DNA of 64,000 nucleotides from positions 1 through 64,000 of the forward strand of contig CAKZMM010000118.1 in the NCBI GenBank assembly GCA_937128505.1. The letters are read 5' to 3'. Position 1 is the stretch's first letter. Each line of letters opens with the position of its first letter. The notes beneath the pieces are model-generated. The model worked only from the letters and a program-made list of their open reading frames with translations. It was not told where the DNA came from and did no database searches. This document shows positions 55,936 through 64,000 of the stretch, piece after piece. Position numbers and translations under genes: made by a program. This DNA is from an uncultured Thermogutta sp. (GTDB lineage Bacteria; Planctomycetota; Planctomycetia; Pirellulales; Thermoguttaceae).

Positions 55936-57429
55936 ATGGCTTTGCCGGATGCACCCAAGAGTGATCCCCGGAAAACCCCTCCGGTCAATGTGCTGGTGAT
56001 CGACAACGACGAGACTCATGCCGAAGCTGTGGCGGAGAGTTTGGAGCGGGCGGGTTTTTCGTGCCATGTGGCGACCTCCGGCCGTCAAGGCGCGCAGATG
56101 ATCGAGGAGGGCAACTACGAAGTGATCATCACCGATTTGGTGATGAGCGACTTGGACGGGTTGGAAATCCTCGCTCATGCCAAGCAGACTTTGCCCGATG
56201 CGGAGGTAATTCTGATCACCGGTCATGGGAGCATCCCCTCGGCCGTGGCGGCCATGCAGCAAGGGGCATTCAACTACTTGCTCAAACCGCTGGACATGGC
56301 CCAACTTCGCGCGGTTACCGAAAAGGCGGCGGAGAACGTGCGTCTGCGTCGGGCCAATGTGGAGCTTAACCGCCGTTTGGACGAGCGGTTTGGCTTCGAA
56401 GGGGTGATCGGCAATAGCCCCCAAATGCGGGATGTGATCGAACGTCTCAAGCGCATTGCTCCGACCAACGCCAGTGTGCTGATCTTAGGGGAGACGGGAA
56501 CCGGCAAAGAGCTGGTGGCCCAGGCCATCCATCAGAATAGTCCCCGTCGTAACAAGCCCTTTGTGGCCCTGAATTGTGCGGCCCTGAGCGAAAACATCTT
56601 GGAAAGCGAACTTTTCGGGCACGTCAAGGGGGCGTTTACCGATGCCACCAGTGACCGCGTCGGCAAATTCGAGTATGCCAACGGGGGCACCTTGTTTTTA
56701 GATGAAGTGGGCGACATGCCGCTGGTGACGCAAATCAAGCTGTTGCGGGTCCTTGAGAACGGCGAGATCATCCGGGTAGGTTCCAATGAACCGATCAAAG
56801 TTAATGTGCGGATCATTTCGGCCACCAATCAGGACCTCGAAAAGGCGATCGAAGCGGGCACCTTTCGCCGGGATCTGTATCACCGGCTGAAGGTAGTCAC
56901 GATTCGCCTGCCGAGTCTTCGCGAAAGGCGGAGCGATATCCTCATCCTCATGACCCATTTCATTAAGCAGCTGAGCAAACGGCACGGGAAGGAGATTCGC
57001 GGCGTTTCCCCGGCGGTGCGCCGGCGGCTGATGGCTTACGATTGGCCCGGAAATGTTCGCCAATTGCGAAATGTGATCGAAAGCATGCTGGTGGTAGACT
57101 ACGACGGCATTGTCGATGTGGATGACTTGCCCGAGGAATTGGCGGCGGTTGGTGAGGGGCAAGGAGAAGGGACGAGTGTGGCTGCCTCGGTTTCCGGATC
57201 GGGCGAGACCATCGGCGGTGCGGCCGGTGGATCGGTAAGCGGGATGGCAGGAGGAACCCCCGCAAACTCGTTCGAGGGTTTGGTGGGCAAGCCTCTCGAC
57301 GAAATCGAGCGAGTCTTCATCGCGGAAACCTTGAGGTTGACCGGCGGTAATCGGGAAGAGGCGGCTCGACTTTTGGGAATCGGCGAGCGGACGCTCTACC
57401 GGAAGATCAAAAAATATCAACTTTCGTGA
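55936..57429 (+). CDS. Sigma-54-dependent response regulator, NtrC-like
   Basis: The protein activates sigma-54 promoters when phosphorylated. The receiver domain (residues 18-125) has phosphoacceptor Asp67 ([12 protein letters not shown]), an acidic pair in VIDNDE and Lys117 (LLKPLD). The AAA+ domain has Walker A GETGTGKE (185-192) and Walker [14 protein letters not shown]. The sigma-54 contact loop reads GAFTDA (232-237) rather than GAFTGA, a known variant. The C-terminal Fis-type helix-turn-helix is [21 protein letters not shown] flexible Gly/Ser linker of about 50 residues precedes it. Target genes are not visible. It forms an operon with the kinase upstream. Confidence 0.92.
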   Translation: MALPDAPKSDPRKTPPVNVLVIDNDETHAEAVAESLERAGFSCHVATSGRQGAQMIEEGNYEVIITDLVMSDLDGLEILAHAKQTLPDAEVILITGHGSIPSAVAAMQQGAFNYLLKPLDMAQLRAVTEKAAENVRLRRANVELNRRLDERFGFEGVIGNSPQMRDVIERLKRIAPTNASVLILGETGTGKELVAQAIHQNSPRRNKPFVALNCAALSENILESELFGHVKGAFTDATSDRVGKFEYANGGTLFLDEVGDMPLVTQIKLLRVLENGEIIRVGSNEPIKVNVRIISATNQDLEKAIEAGTFRRDLYHRLKVVTIRLPSLRERRSDILILMTHFIKQLSKRHGKEIRGVSPAVRRRLMAYDWPGNVRQLRNVIESMLVVDYDGIVDVDDLPEELAAVGEGQGEGTSVAASVSGSGETIGGAAGGSVSGMAGGTPANSFEGLVGKPLDEIERVFIAETLRLTGGNREEAARLLGIGERTLYRKIKKYQLS

Positions 57430-57558
57430 TCGCACCCAGTGAAGGCTTTTCAGTGCCCGAAGGATGTTCCCGTCGCCGTCCGGTGTGGGAAGTACGCCCT
57501 CAGCTTCCGCAAAGACCTCAATCTTTGCCACGCCTTCGTGTTGCTGTCTCCTGAGCGA

Positions 57559-57725
57559 CAAGGTTGGTTGGTCAATCACAGGGGCGGATTTTCCCGTTTT
57601 ATCACGCTAGTAGCGGCGTTCCATGAAGCACAAGGTTGCTTCGCGAAGCACGGGGGGCAAGCAGGCTGCTTTTATACGAGCAACGGGGTTTGACGGAGTG
57701 CAAGGTTGGTTCATCAAGCACGAAG
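57559..57725. repeat. Degenerate repeats, about 24-nt units in 70-72-nt higher order
   Basis: CAAGGTTGG/CAAGGTTGC occurs at 57559, 57631 and 57701, 72 and 70 bases apart, and the intervening bases split into roughly 24-nt units. It lies 130 bases after the NtrC-like stop. The pattern is less certain than in the other arrays. Confidence 0.55.
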
Positions 57726-58770
57726 GGCCTCAGTGTACCGGTGTTCGAATCCGAATGATCCGTCTTTTGAAATAGGGTAGCGTGGACCGCTGGGGCGGAT
57801 CCAAACCCAGGGGCCTACCGCGGGGGTCGCCCAGGCGTCATGACGGCATCCGGGAAGGGTGGCCCAACCGCGGGGTTGAGCAGTTGTAAAGCTTGCCAGG
57901 CTACCGGGTGGGGGGCCGGACGGACCTCGAGCGCGGGTAAGCAAATCAGGGCAAGGGCGGCCCAAAAAGGGGGGCAGCGGCTGAAATGAGCTTGCGGTAA
58001 AAGCGCGGGAAAAGTAGGGGCGGGTGAAGTGGGCTTGCGCCTTTTGGGGCCAATGGATAAATCGGGCTGCGCCTTGTCGGAGGTTGCCTCCGGTGGGTAA
58101 CATTAGGCGATTTTACGCCCGGCGGGTTGGTCGACCCAGCAATCGGCCTACCCGGGGGAAGAAGGAAATTGAATAGAGAAAGAGAGAAAAAGAAAACGAC
58201 GGTGCAGGGAACGGGGCATTTTCGCAGAAACAAAGGTCCGGCTCACGCCCGGGGTGAAAAGCGGTGTTTGAATTCGTGCATTCACCGGTTGGGTAGGAGG
58301 GGGATGAGGGCATCGCGGAATACGGGGGGTTTGCGCGGCGAAGGTGGGTGGTTTTGGCCCGGGAGGAGGGTCCCCGGTAAGAGGTTTTTGGAAAACGCAA
58401 GCTTCGGGCAAAATTGAAGAAATTCCAGGCGAAACTGCACGAGATTTTGGAGGTGCGTCACTGACATGTTTTCGGACCCCGAGGGGTTTCGGAAGGAATC
58501 GAGGTATGTTTGGGATCGACGAGGTGCAATAAATCTGCCTTTTGTTGATTAACGCGGTTTTGATTAGCCGGCTTCTAATTAGCCTAAATATCCTAAATAT
58601 GATTGATTTGGCAGTTGATTAAGGCGACTTCACAGAGAGCCGTTTTAGTTTTTTCCTTTTAGTTTATTCGTTTGTGACAAGCCCCGTTGTTATTGACGGG
58701 GCCGCGTCTGCGTTACCTCGGGTGTTTTGGCCCCAAGGTGTGGGTAAAAGCCGGGTGGGAAGGCGGGTTT

Positions 58771-58940
58771 TTACTCAGTGATTTAACCGCATATTCTTAC
58801 GGATGTTCATCCTGGGTGAGATGACAAGATATTTTTACTGAGATGACAAGATATTTTTGCTCGGTGAGGTGACAGGATATTCTTACTCAGTGACATAACA
58901 GCATCTGTTTACTCGGCGAATTAGCGGGATTTTCTGGCGG
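58771..58940. repeat. Degenerate tandem array, mostly 26-nt period, upstream of carB
   Basis: TTACTCAGTGA-type anchors lie at 58771, 58797, 58835, 58857, 58883 and 58909, with one diverged unit after that. Spacing is 26 except for one 38 and one 22. GATGACAAGATATTTTT is present twice exactly. The array ends about 50 bases before the carB start, so it overlaps the likely promoter. Confidence 0.75.
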
Positions 58941-58992
58941 AATTGCAACGGTCTGAGCCATCGGACATCGGTCGTTTGGAGGAGGAAGTAAA

Positions 58993-61900
58993 TTGCCGCG
59001 GCGGAACGATCTGCAAAAGATTTTGATCATCGGATCTGGACCGATCATCATTGGGCAGGCCTGCGAGTTTGATTATTCGGGTACCCAGGCGTGTAAAGCG
59101 CTCCGGGAGGAGGGATATGAAGTCGTCCTGATCAATTCCAATCCGGCTACGATCATGACCGACCCGGAAATGGCGGATCGCACCTATATCGAGCCGCTTA
59201 CCTGGGAATTTGTGGCGAAGGTGATTGAGCGGGAGCGGCCGGATGCCTTGCTGCCGACCCTGGGTGGTCAAACGGGTCTCAATCTGGCGATGGACCTCTA
59301 TCGCCATGGGGTGTTGGACCGCTTCGGGGTAGAGATGATTGGGGCGAAGCCCGAAGCGATCGCAAAAGCCGAACAGCGAGATCTTTTCCAAAAAACGATG
59401 CGGGAGGTGGGGCTGGACGTGCCGCGGGGGGAAACGGTCAACTCGCTGGAGGAAGCTCGGCAAGTCATCGAGCATATTGGCCTGCCCTGCGTGGTGCGGC
59501 CGAGCTTTTGTCTGGGAGGCACCGGATCCTCGCTTGCCTTTAACCGCGAAGACTTCGAACAAAAGGTGAGTCGGGGGCTGGCCATGTCACCGATTCATCA
59601 GGTGCTGATCGAGGAATCGGTCTACGGATGGAAAGAAATCGAAATGGAGGTCATGCGCGATGCGGACGATAATGCGGTAATCGTTTGCTCGATCGAGAAC
59701 TTGGATCCGATGGGAATCCATACGGGGGACTCGATTACCGTCGCTCCGATCCAGACATTGACCAACAAAGAGTATCAGAAAATCCGCGATGGCTCGCTGA
59801 CGGTGATGCGGGCCATTGGGGTGGAGACGGGCGGCTCGAACATTCAGTTTGCGATCAACCCGCAAACCGGTCGGATCGTCGTCATTGAAATGAATCCGCG
59901 GGTAAGCCGCTCCAGTGCCCTGGCCTCCAAGGCCACGGGATTTCCCATCGCCAAAATTGCCGCGAAACTGGCGGTGGGTTATCGTCTTCCGGAATTGCGG
60001 AACGATATTACCCGGGAAACCACGGCCTGTTTTGAACCGACGATCGATTACGTCGTGGTGAAAGTGCCGCGGTTTGCGTTCGAAAAATTTCCGGAGGCCG
60101 ATCCGGTGCTTGGAACGCAAATGAAGAGTGTGGGCGAGACCATGGCCGTCGGTCGCACCTTCAAAGAGGCCTTGCAAAAAGCCCTCAGTGGTTTGGAGGT
60201 GGGACGCTTTGGCCTGGGCTGCGATGCGAAGGATGCTTGGGGAACTCCGGAGCAACCCACCTTGGAGGAAGTTCGCCGCCGGCTGGCAGAACCCGGTGAT
60301 CAACGCATTTGGTTTGTGCGCTACGCCTTCAAATACGGAATGTCGGTCGAGGAGATCCATGAACTGAGCTTCATCGATCCATGGTTTTTGGACGAGATGC
60401 GCCAAATAGTGGAACTGGAGGAAGAACTTCGCCGGGTGCCTCGTTTGGAAGATTGCAGTACGCCGCTGCTTCGCAAGGCGAAGCAATATGGCTTTTCCGA
60501 CCGACAATTGGCGACGATTTGGAATGTGCCGGAAATGGAAGTGCGTGCGGATCGCAAACGGCGCGGCGTGACCGCGGTATTCAAGGCGGTGGACACTTGT
60601 GCTGCGGAATTCGAGGCGTACACCCCGTACTACTACTCCTGCTATGAAGATGAAGATGAAGTACCGGACAAGATGCCGGGGGAGCGTCGGGTGGTCATCT
60701 TAGGGGGAGGACCGAACCGAATTGGGCAAGGAATCGAGTTCGATTACTGTTGCTGCCATGCGAGCTATGCGCTCCGGGAGTTGGGAATCCGCTCCGTAAT
60801 GGTGAACTCCAACCCAGAAACCGTCAGCACCGATTACGACACGAGTGACCTCCTTTTCTTCGAGCCGCTGACGGTGGAACACGTGCTCAACATTTGCGAT
60901 CGGGTTCAGCCAGAGGGGTTGATCGTGCAATTCGGCGGGCAAACGCCGCTGAATTTGGCCCGGGCCCTCCAGAGTGCCGGCGTGGCGATTGTGGGCACCA
61001 GTGTGGATACGATCGAGGATGCGGAGGATCGGGAACGATTCGTCTACGTCCTTCAACGACTGGGGCTGAAACAACCGCCCAATGCCATTGCCCGGACTTG
61101 GGAGGAAGCACGGGCTGCTGTGGGCCGGGTGGGCTTCCCCGTGCTGGTGCGGCCCAGTTACGTCTTGGGCGGCAGGGCGATGGAGATCTGCTACGATCAC
61201 AGTCAATTTGAAGCCTTTGTCCGCGACGCCTTCAAAGTCGCGGAGGGGCAACCGGTGCTGATCGATCGGTTCTTGGAGGAGGCTACGGAAGTCGACGTCG
61301 ATGCCTTGGCCGATGGCGAGCGGGTGATCGTAGGCGGCGTGATGGAGCACATCGAGGAGGCCGGGATTCACTCCGGCGATTCGGCTTGTGCCATCCCCCC
61401 ATTCAGTCTCCCGGAGGAAACGATCGAAGAGATCCGCCAAGCCACGCGCAAACTCGCATCTCACCTGCAAGTTCGCGGGTTGATGAACGTGCAATATGCC
61501 GTCAGGTGGGAGGATGGCAAGCCTTGCCTCTATGTGTTGGAAGTGAACCCGCGGGCCAGTCGGACCGTGCCGTTCGTATCCAAAGCCGTGGGGGTTCCTT
61601 TGGCCAAGATTGCTGCCAAGATCATGGTGGGGGTTTCGCTGGCCGAGCAGGGAATTTTAACCGATCCGCAACCGCAGCGGGTTTCGGTGAAGGAAGCGGT
61701 CTTTCCGTTCGTGAAATTCGCCGGGGTGGATGTCGTTTTGGGACCGGAGATGAAATCGACAGGCGAGGTCATGGGCGTGGACGAAACCTTCCCCTTGGCC
61801 TTCGCAAAAAGTCAGATTGCCGCCGGTACGGTGTTGCCCTTGGAGGGAACCGTATTCATCAGCGTGGCCGATCCGCATAAAGATCGGGTGATCGAGCTTG

Positions 61901-62283
61901 CTCGCCGCTTGGACCGGATGGGATACCAATTGGTAGCCACCCGGGGCACCGCGCAACGTTTGGCAGCGGCGGGGATTCGGATCACACCCTTGAAGAAAAT
62001 TCGAGAAGGCCACCCGAGTGTGTTGGACTATATTTATAATGGACAACTGCAATTGATTGTGAACACCCCCAGCGGCAAGGGAGCGCGAACAGACGAAGGA
62101 AAAATCCGGGCAGCCGCCGTCGCCCGGGGAATCGCCTGTGTGACTACGATTCAGGCGGCGGAGGCAGCCGTGGCAGCCATGGAAGCGATGCGCTCCACAC
62201 CCATGCGGGTGGAAACGGTGCAGGATCGGTTCCCTCACCTGTCGCGGCGTGCTGCGGCTGCCTCGGCCGAGGCATCTGCTTAG
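58993..62283 (+). CDS. carB: Carbamoyl-phosphate synthase large subunit
   Basis: The enzyme makes carbamoyl phosphate from glutamine-derived ammonia, bicarbonate and two ATP for pyrimidine and arginine synthesis. The two ATP-grasp halves are complete: [60 protein letters not shown], then [40 protein letters not shown] and [22 protein letters not shown]-terminal MGS-like domain ([20 protein letters not shown]) follows, as expected for the 1096-residue length. The TTG start has GGAGGAGG at good distance. carA is not in the window. Confidence 0.97.
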   Translation: MPRRNDLQKILIIGSGPIIIGQACEFDYSGTQACKALREEGYEVVLINSNPATIMTDPEMADRTYIEPLTWEFVAKVIERERPDALLPTLGGQTGLNLAMDLYRHGVLDRFGVEMIGAKPEAIAKAEQRDLFQKTMREVGLDVPRGETVNSLEEARQVIEHIGLPCVVRPSFCLGGTGSSLAFNREDFEQKVSRGLAMSPIHQVLIEESVYGWKEIEMEVMRDADDNAVIVCSIENLDPMGIHTGDSITVAPIQTLTNKEYQKIRDGSLTVMRAIGVETGGSNIQFAINPQTGRIVVIEMNPRVSRSSALASKATGFPIAKIAAKLAVGYRLPELRNDITRETTACFEPTIDYVVVKVPRFAFEKFPEADPVLGTQMKSVGETMAVGRTFKEALQKALSGLEVGRFGLGCDAKDAWGTPEQPTLEEVRRRLAEPGDQRIWFVRYAFKYGMSVEEIHELSFIDPWFLDEMRQIVELEEELRRVPRLEDCSTPLLRKAKQYGFSDRQLATIWNVPEMEVRADRKRRGVTAVFKAVDTCAAEFEAYTPYYYSCYEDEDEVPDKMPGERRVVILGGGPNRIGQGIEFDYCCCHASYALRELGIRSVMVNSNPETVSTDYDTSDLLFFEPLTVEHVLNICDRVQPEGLIVQFGGQTPLNLARALQSAGVAIVGTSVDTIEDAEDRERFVYVLQRLGLKQPPNAIARTWEEARAAVGRVGFPVLVRPSYVLGGRAMEICYDHSQFEAFVRDAFKVAEGQPVLIDRFLEEATEVDVDALADGERVIVGGVMEHIEEAGIHSGDSACAIPPFSLPEETIEEIRQATRKLASHLQVRGLMNVQYAVRWEDGKPCLYVLEVNPRASRTVPFVSKAVGVPLAKIAAKIMVGVSLAEQGILTDPQPQRVSVKEAVFPFVKFAGVDVVLGPEMKSTGEVMGVDETFPLAFAKSQIAAGTVLPLEGTVFISVADPHKDRVIELARRLDRMGYQLVATRGTAQRLAAAGIRITPLKKIREGHPSVLDYIYNGQLQLIVNTPSGKGARTDEGKIRAAAVARGIACVTTIQAAEAAVAAMEAMRSTPMRVETVQDRFPHLSRRAAAASAEASA

Positions 62284-62639
62284 CTGGGCAAGCCGGCCGC
62301 GGTAGGCGGAGCTTCCTGAAAAGCTTCATTGCGGTTGAAGTTCGTTTGCGGTCCAAAACCTTATCAATATCGGAAAAAAGCAAGCTGAAAATCCCCTCCG
62401 CGAAAGGCCACGATTGGGGAGAACGTTCAAAGTTCGCTTCGCCTCCACCAGCGTTGTTTCGCCGGTTGCTCCCCACCAATTGCGGGAAATGGAAAGCTTC
62501 GTCAGGAATCTTGCGGAAGAAAAAGCTTTTCAGCGAGCCGACCGCGGAACCGGTCGAGCAGGGTGCTTTTTCTGATGGGTTTTCTACGTGGATGGCATCT
62601 GGGCAGGCGGGCGAGTGTTGGTACGGAACGCGACCTTCC
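62284..62639. other. Intergenic, nothing supported
   Basis: The sequence between carB and the last gene shows no supported frame, terminator-grade hairpin or repeat array. Confidence 0.4.
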
Positions 62640-64000
62640 ATGAGACCAAGCTGGCGGAACTTGCAAGCTGGAATCGCTCCCGGTCTACCCGCGGCGGTAA
62701 TTGGGGCGGTTTTCGCAGGAGGTTTCGCTTTTTGGGATCCGTGCGATCCACCGCTGAGTCAGGAGGCGGCATGTTGGGCCCTTGAGGCCGGCGCCGATTC
62801 GACCGGTGCGGGTCCCCCGCCGGAGATTCCCGGTGCGATCGTCGTTTCAAAAGGTACCGGAGGACCGCCGGCTACCGGGCAAGACAACCGGGCCTTGGAC
62901 CGGCAGTTTATCAGGGAGTTGCGTGCGCAACGTCTTTTCTGTTTAGCCGACCGGTTTTGCCGCCAGAAGTTGGCGCGATCCGATCTGGATCCCGTCGCGA
63001 GGATCGAACTGACGATTGAATGGTCCCTCGTTCTCGTGGAGCAAGCTCGGCATAGCGCGCCGCAAGAACGCCCGGAGTTGTGGAATCAAGCTCGGGCGAT
63101 TGTCGGCGAGTTGGCGGCGACGTCGGAAGGCTCTTCCCAGGCTTATCTCTTGCGATTTCAGGAGGGGAGGGTTTGGGCCGAGCAAGGCCGTTTGGCGGTG
63201 GAGGAAGCGGAGCTGGTGGGGGCAAACGCACTCGGGTGGGAGGAAGCACGAAGTGCACTTCGTCGGGCCAGGGAATGCTTCGCAGCGCTTGAGGCGGCCG
63301 TCGAAGAGGCCATTCGAAAGTACCGACCCGATGAAGCCGGGGGGATGAGTGCCGGAGGTTTAAAGCCACTTTCCCTTTTGCAATTGGCGGAGTTGAAAAA
63401 GGCGATCACTTACGAGCGGGCCCTGGCTGCTTCGAATCTTGCCCGTGCGTACCCTGCCGAAAGTCCCGATCGGGCGGCAGCCGCTGCCGAAGCGGTGGAG
63501 TTGTTCAAGTCGCTGGCAAGAATGGATAGCTCGGACCCGTTGGCGTGGCCGAGTCGACTGGCGGAACTGACTGGCTACCGCATGTTAGGGGATTACCAGC
63601 AGGCTCAGCGGCGATTGGAAGCCCTGGAGAAACTCGATCCTCCTGCTAAAATCGCACCGCATTTGGCGGCAGAACGTCTGAGATTGCTCGTTGTCCAGAA
63701 AGAGTGGGCACTGGCGACCGAACAATTATCGCTTCTTGCTAGTGACGAAGCCTCATGGTCGCCGGAATTGGCCGAGGCCGTACTGGAGTATTTCATGGCC
63801 GCCTGGGACCGGGCTTCGGCACAGGGGCAAAAAGATGAGGCCGCGGCACTCCAGCAAAAGCTTCGCGATCAAGTAGCCTTAATCCGGCAGAGGTACGGAG
63901 CGTACTGGGGACGCCGGGCTCAGATGATCTTGTCGCGGCGATTGGCCACGGTGGCGCAGGACGATTGGCAACTCCTAGCGCAAGCGGCCGAACATGCGTT
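62640..64000 (+). CDS. Exported helical-repeat (TPR-like) protein, 3' partial
   Basis: The frame is open from ATG 62640 through the right edge, with 453 codons visible. The start MRPSWRNLQAGIAPGLPAAV leads into a hydrophobic segment (VIGAVFAGGFAFWDPCDPPL) that can serve as a signal peptide. A Gly/Pro-rich linker follows, and then long amphipathic helix pairs such as RQFIRELRAQRLFCLADRFC, EARSALRRARECFAALEAAV, YERALAASNLARAYPAESPD and LTGYRMLGDYQQAQRRLEAL. The pattern is TPR-like, and the function is unknown. The binding site before the ATG is weak, so a different start is possible. Confidence 0.7.
   Translation, partial: MRPSWRNLQAGIAPGLPAAVIGAVFAGGFAFWDPCDPPLSQEAACWALEAGADSTGAGPPPEIPGAIVVSKGTGGPPATGQDNRALDRQFIRELRAQRLFCLADRFCRQKLARSDLDPVARIELTIEWSLVLVEQARHSAPQERPELWNQARAIVGELAATSEGSSQAYLLRFQEGRVWAEQGRLAVEEAELVGANALGWEEARSALRRARECFAALEAAVEEAIRKYRPDEAGGMSAGGLKPLSLLQLAELKKAITYERALAASNLARAYPAESPDRAAAAAEAVELFKSLARMDSSDPLAWPSRLAELTGYRMLGDYQQAQRRLEALEKLDPPAKIAPHLAAERLRLLVVQKEWALATEQLSLLASDEASWSPELAEAVLEYFMAAWDRASAQGQKDEAAALQQKLRDQVALIRQRYGAYWGRRAQMILSRRLATVAQDDWQLLAQAAEHA

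Larger units (their letters stand above)
57430..58992. other. Long intergenic region with two repeat arrays
   Basis: It carries repeats at 57559-57725 and 58771-58940, a GA-rich run at 58160-58200, and a GCCCCGT...ACGGGGC stem at 58683-58704. Open frames of 60-130 codons on both strands are not supported by binding sites or composition. Confidence 0.55.

Noticed and set aside
57730-57760. T-loop-like GTTCGAATCC suggesting a tRNA
   Set aside because: Flanking bases do not form a 5-bp T-stem, and no acceptor or anticodon arm could be drawn.
57714-58420. Open frames on both strands downstream of the NtrC-like gene
   Set aside because: Pro/Arg-rich translations with no motif or binding site. 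They fit random frames in GC-rich sequence.

Overview
The window reads as chromosomal DNA of a planctomycete, most likely a Pirellulales or Thermogutta-like lineage. This is inferred from gene content rather than from a marker tree. The pointers are a plant-type glucuronokinase, secreted Pro/Ala-rich and NHL proteins, a large virion-like gene set, frequent TTG and GTG starts, and low coding density. About a quarter of the 64 kb is non-coding. I saw no rRNA, convincing tRNA, insertion sequence or CRISPR array.

Layout. 1-6.64 kb: one-strand cluster of capsid-, connector- and tail-like genes (prophage remnant or domesticated virion), closed by a hairpin terminator, then a glycosyltransferase (6.8-7.85 kb). 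8.2-14.4 kb: TetR regulator, membrane-fusion protein and RND pump operon. 15.9-17.2 kb: small lipoprotein and small membrane protein. 17.4-21.3 kb: GNAT/CelD-like acetyltransferase, then glucuronokinase and a GalU-type nucleotidyltransferase, which together could convert glucuronate to UDP-glucuronate. 22.8-30 kb: secreted NHL protein, a ketoacyl-synthase-like protein lacking the catalytic Cys, a lipoprotein, and a large Pro/Ala-rich secreted protein. 30.6-35.7 kb: second RND/MFP pair. 36.1-38.7 kb: translationally coupled two-subunit cytochrome-bd-like complex whose larger subunit carries a C-terminal c-type heme domain. 39.5-40.9 kb: DUF2892 protein, a Cys-containing anchored peptide and a ZAS-type putative anti-sigma factor. 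41.6-51.4 kb: zinc alcohol dehydrogenase, sodium/solute symporter, GH5-like secreted hydrolase, ComEC. 52.3-62.3 kb: housekeeping block with rpsO-pnp, an NtrB/NtrC-like two-component pair and carB. 62.6 kb to the right edge: start of a secreted helical-repeat protein.

The most unusual signal is in the spaces between genes. Many long intergenic regions hold short-period direct-repeat arrays whose units have diverged strongly in sequence but keep a nearly constant period. Each locus has its own period: 14, 20, 23, 25, about 26 or 32 nt. Several abut a stop codon or lie just upstream of a start. The clearest is 13 units of exactly 20 nt (42753-43012), many with a palindromic core. I know no named element that matches, and their function is unknown.

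All functional calls come from reading motifs and remembered family signatures. No database search was run.
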